Shown here: positions 6,621 through 19,521 of the stretch, piece after piece
Position numbering within the stretch: the stretch's first letter is position 1
How the letters are laid out: every line of letters begins with the position of its first letter
NCBI GenBank assembly: GCA_014654535.1
Contig: BNBA01000036.1
Span: 1-38,348, forward strand
Origin: Xanthomonas boreopolis
Lineage (GTDB): Bacteria > Pseudomonadota > Gammaproteobacteria > Xanthomonadales > Xanthomonadaceae
Length of the DNA stretch: 38,348 nt
Direction of reading: 5' to 3'
Notes under the pieces: model-generated
The model's input: the letters and a program-made list of their open reading frames with translations, nothing else
What the model was told of the DNA's origin: nothing
Databases searched by the model: none
Made by a program: the position numbers and the translations under genes

Positions 6621-7052
6621 ATGCTTGTCCGGGGCAGTTGCCATTGCGGAAACATCGGGTTCGCCCTGGACTGGCGGCCAGATCCGGAGGACATCCCGGC
6701 CCGGGCCTGCTCCTGCTCCTTCTGCAGGAAGCATGGCGGGGTATGGACGGCGTGCCCGGAGGGCGCCCTGACCGTGCGGATCAAGGACCCCGCGAAGGTG
6801 TCCGCCTACCGGTTCGGGACGAAGACCGCCGACTTCCACGTATGCGCGTCCTGCGGGGCGGTGCCGGTGGTCAGCAGCCGGATCGATGGCCGCCTCCACG
6901 CGGTGGTCAGCGTGCTGGCCTTCGACGACGTCGATCCGGCCAGGCTCCGCCAGGTGCCGGTCTCCTACGACGGAGAGGATGAGGCGAGCCGCCTGGCCAG
7001 GCGCGCGACGCATTGGATCCCGAACGTCGAGTTCGTGCAGGGCGGCATGTAG
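6621..7052 (+). CDS. GFA-family (glutathione-dependent formaldehyde-activating / CENP-V) zinc protein
   Basis: This 143-residue protein has the cysteine layout of the GFA/CENP-V fold: C7-x-C9 at the start (SCHCGN), C30-x-C32-x2-C35 (ACSCSFC) and C75-x2-C78 (CASCG), which bind two structural zinc ions in known members. The founding enzyme condenses formaldehyde with glutathione, but most family members have no proven substrate, so the function remains open. ATG 6621 is preceded by GGAGGA at an ideal distance, which decides it over upstream starts. It is encoded as a single gene between the channel and the YdeI-like gene. Confidence 0.85.
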   Translation: MLVRGSCHCGNIGFALDWRPDPEDIPARACSCSFCRKHGGVWTACPEGALTVRIKDPAKVSAYRFGTKTADFHVCASCGAVPVVSSRIDGRLHAVVSVLAFDDVDPARLRQVPVSYDGEDEASRLARRATHWIPNVEFVQGGM

Positions 7053-7094
7053 ATCCCCGGGCCTTCGCGCCGGCAGCAGTGCTATCGTCTCGCC

Positions 7095-7643
7095 ATGGGC
7101 AAGACCACGGGCAAGATCCGATTCGAGGCGAAACTGTTGCGGCCCGCAACGCCGAAAGGCGCGGCGTGGGCGTTCCTCGTGCTACCCAAGGATGCCAGCG
7201 CGAAGTTGCCGGCACGCAGCATGGTCAGCGTCGAAGGCACGATCGCGGGCCATCCGTTCCAGGCCACCCTGGAACCGGACGGGCAGGGTAGCCATTGGCT
7301 CAAGGTCGAGCAGGCATTGCGCGAGGCCGCCGGCATCGAGGCGGGCGCCACGGTCGCGCTCGAACTCGCGCCGGCCGCGGTCGAGCCGGAACCCCAGGTG
7401 CCTTCCGACCTGCGCCAGGCGTTGGCCGCGCATCCGGCCGCGCGTGCGGTCTGGGACGACATCACGCCGGTGGCGCGGCGCGACTGGATCCACTGGATCA
7501 CCTCCGGCAAGAAGGCCGAAACGCGCGTGAAGCGCATCCACACCGCTTGCGACATGCTCGCCTCCGGCAAGCGCCGCGCCTGCTGCTTCGATCGTTCGGG
7601 GATCTACAGCAAGGCTTTCGCGGCGCCGGAAGCGGCGGAATAG
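7095..7643 (+). CDS. YdeI/OmpD-associated family protein with N-terminal DUF1905
   Basis: This 182-residue protein combines an N-terminal DUF1905 barrel (about 5-95, with PKDASAKLPARSMVSVEGTI) and a C-terminal YdeI/OmpD-associated helical domain (about 100-175). The latter carries the hallmark string WDDITPVARRDWIHWI followed by KKAETRVKRI and ASGKRRACCF. In enteric bacteria the YdeI family is linked to resistance to antimicrobial peptides, but the biochemical role is unknown. No signal peptide is present. The next gene downstream is separated by a long regulatory gap, so this one probably ends its own transcript. Confidence 0.85.
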   Translation: MGKTTGKIRFEAKLLRPATPKGAAWAFLVLPKDASAKLPARSMVSVEGTIAGHPFQATLEPDGQGSHWLKVEQALREAAGIEAGATVALELAPAAVEPEPQVPSDLRQALAAHPAARAVWDDITPVARRDWIHWITSGKKAETRVKRIHTACDMLASGKRRACCFDRSGIYSKAFAAPEAAE

Positions 7644-7943
7644 GCCTCGGCGCGCCGGCGGGCACGAGCCGGCCGGGCCGCCATCGCCGGCGAGGCGCTT
7701 CTTCGTGCCGCTGCTGACAAGAAGAAGCCTGCAATCGGCCACGGGCCAATGACGCTGGGCCACCTGCGCCCTTCTGCAACGAAGACACCCGATGCGCGCG
7801 CAGGATGCCATGCGCGCCACGAACGCTCTTTTTCCGTGCTTTTCCCGGTCTCCAAGCCCATCGCGGGAAGGCTGGCACGTGCACTGCGGTGGTGGCCATC
7901 GGGATCTCGCGCCCATGTTGCGATGCAGCTTGCGTGCCGCTCG

Positions 7944-7971
7944 ATGACATAAATACGATTTATCTTACAAA
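7944..7971 (+). promoter_or_regulatory. Candidate receptor promoter
   Basis: ATGACA (7944-7949) and TACAAA (7966-7971) separated by 16 bases give a reasonable sigma70 match. The -10 lies inside the operator at 7957-7972, so a bound repressor would block polymerase. Confidence 0.4.
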
Positions 7972-7972
7972 T
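7957..7972 (+). promoter_or_regulatory. Operator copy 1 (shared with the alpha-galactosidase promoter)
   Basis: GATTTATCTTACAAAT matches 14 of 16 bases of the element at 16759-16774. Halves ATTTAT and ACAAAT are an inverted repeat with one mismatch around a 3-base centre. A second, perfect palindrome ATAAAT-ACG-ATTTAT overlaps it at 7949-7963. It is probably bound by the GntR-type regulator encoded at 16968-17759, which is inference. Confidence 0.6.
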
Positions 7973-8089
7973 GACTCGCCACGCGTCCGACGTATGGCCG
8001 GCAATGGCCGCAGGAGGACCGAGGCGAGAGGCGCACCGGGGGGAGCGCTGCCGTACACCATCGTTTCGTCCAAGCCAATGGGTGGGGAA

Positions 8090-14055
<5,966 letters not shown>

Positions 14056-14109
14056 GCCCAGGCGGACTTTGGTCCAGGAGTTTGGATGGTCCTCGGGAGG
14101 TTGTCTTCT

Positions 14110-14142
14110 GTGGGAGCGGCTTCAGTCCCGACGGGCCTTGCC
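14110..14142 (+). repeat. Dispersed intergenic repeat, copy A
   Basis: The stretch from GTGGGAGCGGCTTCAGTCCC through GACGGGCCTTGCC closely resembles 19326-19357 (GGGACTCCAGTCCCGAGGGG then CCTTGCC). Such GGGAG...CAGTCCC...GGGCCTTGCC units are common between genes in xanthomonads and behave like REP sequences. Confidence 0.5.
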
Positions 14143-14168
14143 AGCGTTGTCTGGCGACGCGGATTTTT

Positions 14169-14192
14169 CCTTCTCTCGCTTGCGGGAGAAGG
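14169..14192. repeat. Stem-loop repeat unit
   Basis: CCTTCTC (14169-14175) pairs perfectly with GAGAAGG (14186-14192); the following GTGCCCGGAGGGCGGATGAG is a sequence often seen after this hairpin in xanthomonad intergenic DNA. A partial relative (CCTTCTCCCGCT) stands at about 19384. Confidence 0.45.
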
Positions 14193-14393
14193 TGCCCGGA
14201 GGGCGGATGAGGGTATGGGCGAAGCCATATGCAGGCTCCATCCGCCATCCATCCATCGTCGTTCCCGCGAAAGCAGGAAACGCTTCTCAGCAGCGGAGCG
14301 ATCCCACAACAGCCGAATGGCTGATCATCCAGGGACGTTGCTAGGCTTCTGCTTTCCTCGCCTGGAGCAAAGCTTCACCCTGGGCGAGTCTCT

Positions 14394-14417
14394 TTGATCA
14401 GCCATGTGGCTGATCAA
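14394..14417. terminator. Long palindrome, likely bidirectional terminator
   Basis: TTGATCAGCCA (14394-14404) and TGGCTGATCAA (14407-14417) are perfectly complementary 11-base arms around TG. It lies between convergent genes, with a T-rich TCTCTTT before it, which would serve as the U-tract for minus-strand transcripts only weakly (it reads as A on that strand). The role is inferred. Confidence 0.45.
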
Positions 14418-14515
14418 GCACGCCCGGTCTTCGCGTCCTCCGCGCTTTGCGCTCCGGTTGGTTGCGCCTGCGGGACTTCTTCGACGGGATATCCCCCATC
14501 CATTCCCGCGGCTAG

Positions 14516-16732
14516 TCACCTGGCCTCGAAAACGAATCCCGCCGCCTGGAAATCGCCGCGCAGGGCCACCGGCAGGCCGTGCTGCATCCAGTAGGCGCCG
14601 CTGGCTTCGGTGGGCAACCCGGCGGGCAGCTCGCCGCCGCCCAGGCGGGCGACGCGGTAGCGCTTGGCCGGGTCCAGGCCCCGCAGCTTGATGGCCGGGT
14701 CCGGCAATCCCTTGGTACCGCTGTGCAGGAACGCGAACAGCACGGCCTGGCGGCGGTCCTGCGATACCGACAGGGTGGCGGAGCGGCGGCCGCCGTCCCA
14801 CGGCGAGATCAGCCGGTACAGGTCGCCCTGTTGCACGGTGGCGCGGACCTGCTTGTAGGCCTCGACCATGCGCCTGGCCGTGGAGAAGTCCGCCTCCTGC
14901 CAGTGGTTGAGGTTGGCACCGATGCCCAGCCCGCCCTGCATCGACGACAGGAAGCGATACTCCAGCGAGGTCTGGCGGCCGTTGAGCCAGTTCGGCGAGT
15001 CGGTCACCCACGCCATCATCACCGCCGGCGTGTAGGCGCGGCTGAAACCGTCCTGCATGCTCAGCCGGTCGTAGGGATCGGTGTTGTCCGAGGGCCACAC
15101 CTGGTCGGTCAGGGCCATGATGCCCAGGTCCACGCGGCCGCCGCCGCCGGAGCAGGATTCGATCTCCAGTCCCGGATGCCGGCGGCGCAGTTCCGCGAGG
15201 ATCCAGTACAGGTTGCGCACGTATTCCACGTACAGCTTGGGCTGCTGGTCCGGCGCGACCTCCGGCCAGCCCGGTTCGGACCAGTTGCGGTTGTAGTCCC
15301 ACTTGAGGAACTGGATGTCGTGCGTGCTCACCAGTTCGTCCAGCACCTTGAACACGTGGTCGCGCACCTCGCGGCGCGCCAGGTTGAGCACCAACTGGTT
15401 GCGCGCAGTCGTGCGCGGGCGGCCGTCGAAATGCAGCACCCAGTCCGGATGCGCGCGATACAGGTCGCTGTCCGGGTTGACCATCTCCGGCTCCACCCAG
15501 AGCCCGAACTGCATGCCCAGGCCATGCACCTTGTCGATCAGCGGCTTCAGCCCGTTCGGGAACTTGCCGCGGTTGACCTGCCAGTCGCCGAGCCCGGCCT
15601 TGTCGCTGTCGCGCGCGCCGAACCAGCCGTCGTCCATCACGAACATCTCCACGCCCAGGCGCGCGGCCTTCTCGGCCAGCGCCATCTGGCCGGCCTCGTC
15701 CACCGCGAACCCGGTGGCTTCCCAGCTGTTGTAGAGCACCGGGCGCAGGGGCGGCTTGCCGTCGCCGGGCAGGATGCGTTCGCGCTGGAAGCGGTGCATC
15801 AGGCGCGATGCGCCGCCCATGCCCTGGTCGGAGTAGCCGGCGTAGAACACCGGCGTGTCCAGCGTCTCGCCGGGCGCGAGCGGGTAGGCGAAGTCGAACG
15901 GGTTGTAGCCGCCGACCACGCGCACCGCGCCGGCCTGGTCCTTGTCGATGCTGATCCGCCACGAACCGGACCAGGCCAGCGCGCCGAACCACACCGGCCC
16001 GCTTTCCTCGGTACTGCTGCCGTCGCGGTCGATCGCGAACCACGGCGCGTTCTGGTGGCCGGTGGAGCCGCGGCGGCTCTCCAGCACGGTCGCGCCCTCG
16101 GTCACGGGCCGTTGCTGCAGGGTCCACTCGCTGGCCCAGCGCCCGGTGAGGTAGTGCAGCCGGTAGTCGCCTTCCGGCGCCAGGGTGTACGAGGCCGAGC
16201 CGGCCTGGTCGATGCGCACCGGCGCCTGGCCCAGGTTCCGGATCGAAGCCGAGCGCGCCAGCACGCCGGTGCCCGGATCGATGCTGTAGCGCAATGTCAC
16301 CTGCAGCGGCTGGGCGATGTCCCGGGTCACCACTTCGATGGTGTCGCCCTGGATGCGGTGCGAAACGTACTTGAGCACCGTGTCGCGGCCGCCGTCGGCG
16401 TAGGCCACCTTGAGCGCGGTCTCGCTGAAGACGCCGCCGCCCTGGGTGGGAAACTCCTGCGGCGTGACCGATGCGGACAGGTCGAAGCTGGCCGCGTCGG
16501 GCAAGGGCGCCAACGGTCCCAGCGGGTCGCCATCGGCCAGGCGGCCGCCCCAGTAGGCCGATTGCAGCTGTCCTTGCGGGTTGATGCCGAAGGCATAGGT
16601 GACCTGCCCGCCATCGAGCCGGAACACGCGCGTGCGCGCGTCGTAGTGCGCCGCCGCGCGTGCCGCCTCGATGGCGCCCGCCTGCGCGATCAACAACCCC
16701 AAGCCCGATGCAACCAGCGTCGCGATGCGCAT
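14516..16732 (-). CDS. Alpha-galactosidase, GH36
   Basis: This 738-residue secreted enzyme hydrolyses alpha-1,6-galactosides such as melibiose, raffinose or galactomannan side chains. The start at 16732 has AGGGGAT upstream and gives a signal peptide ending near EAARA (about residue 26). An N-terminal beta domain is followed by the GH36 barrel with FVMDDGWFG, KWDYNR (nucleophile Asp479), ESCSGGGGR and PSDNTDP (acid/base Asp549); these numbers almost coincide with D478/D548 of the Geobacillus enzyme. The C-terminal beta domain ends normally, and the gene is intact. Its promoter overlaps an operator shared with the TonB-dependent receptor. It is convergent with the broken beta-galactosidase and divergent from the GntR-type regulator. 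Confidence 0.92.
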   Translation of the reverse strand: MRIATLVASGLGLLIAQAGAIEAARAAAHYDARTRVFRLDGGQVTYAFGINPQGQLQSAYWGGRLADGDPLGPLAPLPDAASFDLSASVTPQEFPTQGGGVFSETALKVAYADGGRDTVLKYVSHRIQGDTIEVVTRDIAQPLQVTLRYSIDPGTGVLARSASIRNLGQAPVRIDQAGSASYTLAPEGDYRLHYLTGRWASEWTLQQRPVTEGATVLESRRGSTGHQNAPWFAIDRDGSSTEESGPVWFGALAWSGSWRISIDKDQAGAVRVVGGYNPFDFAYPLAPGETLDTPVFYAGYSDQGMGGASRLMHRFQRERILPGDGKPPLRPVLYNSWEATGFAVDEAGQMALAEKAARLGVEMFVMDDGWFGARDSDKAGLGDWQVNRGKFPNGLKPLIDKVHGLGMQFGLWVEPEMVNPDSDLYRAHPDWVLHFDGRPRTTARNQLVLNLARREVRDHVFKVLDELVSTHDIQFLKWDYNRNWSEPGWPEVAPDQQPKLYVEYVRNLYWILAELRRRHPGLEIESCSGGGGRVDLGIMALTDQVWPSDNTDPYDRLSMQDGFSRAYTPAVMMAWVTDSPNWLNGRQTSLEYRFLSSMQGGLGIGANLNHWQEADFSTARRMVEAYKQVRATVQQGDLYRLISPWDGGRRSATLSVSQDRRQAVLFAFLHSGTKGLPDPAIKLRGLDPAKRYRVARLGGGELPAGLPTEASGAYWMQHGLPVALRGDFQAAGFVFEAR

Positions 16733-16758
16733 GCAGATCCCCTGTCTGGCTTTTATGG

Positions 16759-16774
16759 GATTTATCATATAAAT
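16759..16774 (-). promoter_or_regulatory. Operator copy 2, upstream of the alpha-galactosidase
   Basis: On the plus strand GATTTATCATATAAAT. The halves ATTTAT and ATAAAT form a perfect inverted repeat around CAT. It matches 14 of 16 bases at 7957-7972 and covers the -10 of the alpha-galactosidase promoter, fitting repression. Confidence 0.65.
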
Positions 16775-16794
16775 AAGGCGACATGTAGCGTCAA
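16766..16794 (-). promoter_or_regulatory. Alpha-galactosidase promoter
   Basis: On the minus strand TTGACG (16794-16789) and TATATG (16771-16766) are spaced by 17 bases. The -10 lies in the operator at 16759-16774. Confidence 0.6.
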
Positions 16795-16967
16795 GGCGCG
16801 ATGCGGCGAACATCCATGCTGCAACGCGCAATCGCAGCGAGCACGTGCCGCGCGTGACTTGGAGCACATAAACCGGCGTGCTATCGTCCGGCCGGAAACG
16901 CGATAGGGGTTTCCAGGAGCTGGGCAGCTTCCCAGGCTTGTACTTCTCTTCAACGGGTTTATCGAAG

Positions 16968-17759
16968 ATGGCCCCACTCCAGCCCGCCGGACGCTCGCGC
17001 TTGGCCGGCCGCATGACGTTGACGGAACAGTTGCTGGAGGCGTTGGGTCGGGAAATCGTGCTCGGGCGTTTCGAAAGCCGGCCGTTTCCTACCGAAGCGG
17101 AAATCTCCGAGGCCTATTCCACCAGCCGCAGCGTGACCCGCGAGGCGATCAAGATGCTCACCGCCAAGGGCATGCTGTCCGCGCGCCCGCGCAGCGGCAT
17201 CCTGGTGCAGCCCGAGCGGGCGTGGAGCCTGCTGGACGCCGACGTACTGCGCTGGATGCTGGATCGCAAGTTCTCCTACAAGCTGTTGCGCTCCTTCACC
17301 GAGATGCGCCTGGGCATCGAACCCACCGCGGCCGCGCTGGCCGCGCGCCATGCCGACCCCGAGGCCATGCGCGGGATCGAGCATGGCCTGGAGCGGATGA
17401 TGGCCGCCGAGCGCGGCGAGGACGACCACCATGCCGCCGATGCGGCCTTCCACGTGGCGATCCTGGATGCGACGGGCAATCCGTTCTACATCCAGCTGCA
17501 CGAACTGGTGCATGCGGCGCTGCGTTTCTCCATCCAGCTCACCAACCGCATCCATGGCCACACGGCGAGCATCCCGGCGCACCGGCGGGTCTACGACGCG
17601 ATCAAGGCCGGCGATGCGCCGGCGGCCCAGGCGGCGATGGCCGCCATCATCAACGACGTGCTGGCGCTGATCGCGCAGGTGGAAGGGCGCGAGTCCGGGC
17701 CGCAGCGCAAGCCGGCCAAGCGCGCGGCCACGGCCGCGGCGCGCGCCCGGCGCAGGTAG
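16968..17759 (+). CDS. GntR-family regulator, FCD subfamily
   Basis: This 263-residue protein has an N-terminal winged helix (about 17-85) with the GntR pattern FPTEAEISEAYSTSRSVTREAI and GMLSARPRSGILVQ, followed by an all-helical FCD ligand-binding domain (about 105-235) with EMRLGIEPTAAALAARH, DAAFHVAILDATGN and HRRVYDAI; D and H residues at these places usually bind a metal next to a sugar acid or sugar. The tail is rich in Lys/Arg/Ala. It sits divergently from the alpha-galactosidase and is the best candidate to bind the two shared operators and repress the galactoside genes. ATG 16968 is preceded only by a weak GAAG; ATG 17013 would be too short. Confidence 0.85.
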   Translation: MAPLQPAGRSRLAGRMTLTEQLLEALGREIVLGRFESRPFPTEAEISEAYSTSRSVTREAIKMLTAKGMLSARPRSGILVQPERAWSLLDADVLRWMLDRKFSYKLLRSFTEMRLGIEPTAAALAARHADPEAMRGIEHGLERMMAAERGEDDHHAADAAFHVAILDATGNPFYIQLHELVHAALRFSIQLTNRIHGHTASIPAHRRVYDAIKAGDAPAAQAAMAAIINDVLALIAQVEGRESGPQRKPAKRAATAAARARRR

Positions 17760-17821
17760 GCTGGTCCGTTCTCCCGGGTTGCGGGGCATCGCCGGGCGGC
17801 GGCGATGGCCTGCACCGCAGG

Positions 17822-17838
17822 CCCCCTCCGGGGGCCGG
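17822..17838. terminator. GC-rich hairpin after the regulator gene
   Basis: The inverted repeat around 17820-17837 (CCCCCTCCGGGGG core) can form a strong stem shortly after the GntR-type gene. No T-run follows, so termination is only likely. Confidence 0.35.
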
Positions 17839-17893
17839 GAGATCGCACGCGCCTACTACTTTCTGAGTAGACGGGCCGGATACGGGCGCCCTC

Positions 17894-17899
17894 TATACT
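17894..17899 (+). promoter_or_regulatory. -10 element of the MFS transporter gene
   Basis: TATACT stands 32 bases ahead of the ATG at 17931, in a good position for a promoter. No clear -35 was found at the usual spacing; TTCTGA at 17861 is too far. Confidence 0.4.
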
Positions 17900-17930
17900 C
17901 GGGGTTTGTCCATTTCCAGGGGCTCGACGC

Positions 17931-19298
17931 ATGAGTGCACCCACGCCGTCTCCGGCCACCACCAATCCCGCCGCGCTGGGCAGCCTGCGCCGTTCGGTAT
18001 CCAACACGCTGAAGGGATCGGCCGGCAACCTCGTCGAGTGGTACGACGTCTACGTGTACTCGGTGTTCGCGGTCTACTTCGAGTCGCAGTTCTTCTCGAA
18101 GGAAGACAAGAACGCCACGCTGTTCGTCTGGGCGATCTTCGCCATGACGTTCCTGATGCGGCCGATCGGCGCCTGGTACTTCGGCCGCTTCGCCGACCGC
18201 TACGGCCGCCGGCTGGCGCTGACCGTGTCGGTGTCGATGATGGCGGCGTGCTCGTTCATCATCGCGGTCACGCCGACCGTGGCCACGATCGGCATCGCCG
18301 CGCCGGCGATCCTGATGCTGGCGCGGTTGCTGCAGGGCTTCGCTACGGGCGGCGAGTACGGCACCAGCGCGACCTACATGTCCGAGGCGGCGATCCCGGG
18401 CCGGCGCGGTTTCCTGTCCTCGTTCCACTACGTGACGCTGGTCGGCGGCCACGTCCTGGCGCAGGCGACGCTGCTGGTGATGCTGCAGTTCCTCGACGTG
18501 CCGCAGATCTCCGAATGGGGCTGGCGCGTGGCGTTCGGCATCGGCGGCATCGGCGCGATCGTGGTGTTCTGGCTGCGCCGGACCATGGACGAGTCGCTGC
18601 ACTCGGAGTCGATCGCCGAGGCGCGGCAGGGCCGCGCGCGCGCGGCCGGCTCGATGCGCGAGCTGTTCCTGCACCAGTGGAAGCCGCTGCTGCTGTGCTT
18701 CCTGGTCACGGCCGGCGGCACGGTCGCGTTCTACACCTACTCGGTCAACGGGCCGAAGATGATCCAGAGCGCGTTCGCCGGCGACGACGTGATGGCCGGC
18801 ACGATCATCAACCTCGCCGCGCTGACGCTGCTGATGCTGATGCAGCCGGTCGGCGGCTGGCTGTCGGACATCGTCGGCCGCAAGACCCTGCTGGTGTTCT
18901 TCGGCATCGGCGGCGTGCTGTACACCTGGTTCCTGGTGCTGGAGCTGCCCCGGCAGACCGATTGGCTCGCCGCGTTCGCGATCCTGGCCGTCGGCTTCGT
19001 GATCCTGACCGGCTACACCTCGATCAATGCGGTGGTGAAGGCCGAGCTGTTCCCGACCCACGTGCGCGCGCTGGGCGTCGGCCTGGGCTATGCGCTGGCG
19101 AACTCGGCCTTCGGCGGCACCGCGCCGCTGCTGTACCAGGCGTCGCTGAAGACCGGCCACGTCACCACGTTCGTGATCTACGCGACGGCGATGATCGCGG
19201 TCTCGCTGGTGGTGTACATGTTCTTCCTGACCAACAAGGGCTCGAACTGGCTCGACGACGAGGCCGCGATGCGCAGGCGCGTGCCCGGGCGCGGCTGA
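17931..19298 (+). CDS. MFS transporter, metabolite:proton symporter family (KgtP-like)
   Basis: This 455-residue inner-membrane protein has twelve predicted membrane segments. It begins with GNLVEWYDVYVY at the first helix, the hallmark of the metabolite:H+ symporter family (alpha-ketoglutarate permease KgtP, ShiA, ProP), followed by the loop 2-3 motif GRFADRYGRR and its repeat DIVGRKT. LLQGFATGGEYG marks helix 4. Known members import dicarboxylates, shikimate or osmolytes; 2-oxoglutarate is the best guess but specificity is not readable from sequence. Although next to the galactoside genes it has no copy of the shared operator, so a role in that pathway is not supported. Confidence 0.82.
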   Translation: MSAPTPSPATTNPAALGSLRRSVSNTLKGSAGNLVEWYDVYVYSVFAVYFESQFFSKEDKNATLFVWAIFAMTFLMRPIGAWYFGRFADRYGRRLALTVSVSMMAACSFIIAVTPTVATIGIAAPAILMLARLLQGFATGGEYGTSATYMSEAAIPGRRGFLSSFHYVTLVGGHVLAQATLLVMLQFLDVPQISEWGWRVAFGIGGIGAIVVFWLRRTMDESLHSESIAEARQGRARAAGSMRELFLHQWKPLLLCFLVTAGGTVAFYTYSVNGPKMIQSAFAGDDVMAGTIINLAALTLLMLMQPVGGWLSDIVGRKTLLVFFGIGGVLYTWFLVLELPRQTDWLAAFAILAVGFVILTGYTSINAVVKAELFPTHVRALGVGLGYALANSAFGGTAPLLYQASLKTGHVTTFVIYATAMIAVSLVVYMFFLTNKGSNWLDDEAAMRRRVPGRG

Positions 19299-19325
19299 GT
19301 TCTCCGTGGAGGCGCGCGCTTTCCG

Positions 19326-19460
19326 CGGGAGGGACTCCAGTCCCGAGGGGCCTTGCCGACGGCCGCCCAGGTAGCTTTCGTTCCCTTCTCCCGCTCACGG
19401 GGTGAAGAAGCGCGGCTTGCGAGCCGCTGGCTCGCGAACGCCCGGCGCGCTGCGCCGGGT
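19326..19460 (+). repeat. Dispersed intergenic repeat, copy B, with extra hairpins
   Basis: 19326-19357 resembles 14110-14142 and contains the palindrome GGGACTCCAGTCCC (19331-19344). Further on are a CCTTCTCCCGCT stretch and two stems, GCGGCT/AGCCGC and CCCGGCGC/GCGCCGGG. The gap 19299-19521 lies between convergent genes and holds no gene. Confidence 0.45.
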
Positions 19461-19521
19461 CGGGACGCGGCGGGCTGCCGGAGGACGGACGGGCGAAGCT
19501 TGTAGGTGATGGGACGGAACG

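Larger units (their letters stand above)
7644..8089 (+). promoter_or_regulatory. Intergenic region ahead of the TonB-dependent receptor
   Basis: About 445 bases without a convincing gene. The frame of the receptor is open back to 7805, but the added residues lack protein character and the operator and promoter lie within it. The part 7644-7900 shows nothing recognisable. 7940-7975 is strikingly A+T rich and holds the promoter and operator listed separately; about 115 bases of 5' leader follow. Confidence 0.6.
14056..14515. other. Intergenic region between the convergent galactosidase genes
   Basis: These 460 bases hold no credible gene. They contain pieces of dispersed xanthomonad-style repeats (14110-14142 and 14169-14192 with its GGGCGGATGAGGG flank) and a long palindrome at 14394-14417; the arm ATGGCTGATCA occurs once more at 14318-14328. 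Confidence 0.6.

Noticed and set aside
7805-8089. N-terminal extension of the TonB-dependent receptor back to 7805
   Set aside because: It would place the operator and promoter inside the coding region and hide the signal peptide behind 95 residues without protein character.
14579-16906. A 775-residue open frame on the plus strand
   Set aside because: It lies opposite the alpha-galactosidase and has the His/Arg/Val/Ala-rich composition produced by reading high-G+C genes backward; no domain is visible.
16733-17014. Upstream start for the alpha-galactosidase
   Set aside because: ATG 16732 has a ribosome site and begins a signal peptide; the longer forms read through promoter and operator.
17931-19298. 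MFS transporter as the galactoside importer of the locus
   Set aside because: The sequence belongs to the metabolite:proton symporter group and its promoter lacks the shared operator.
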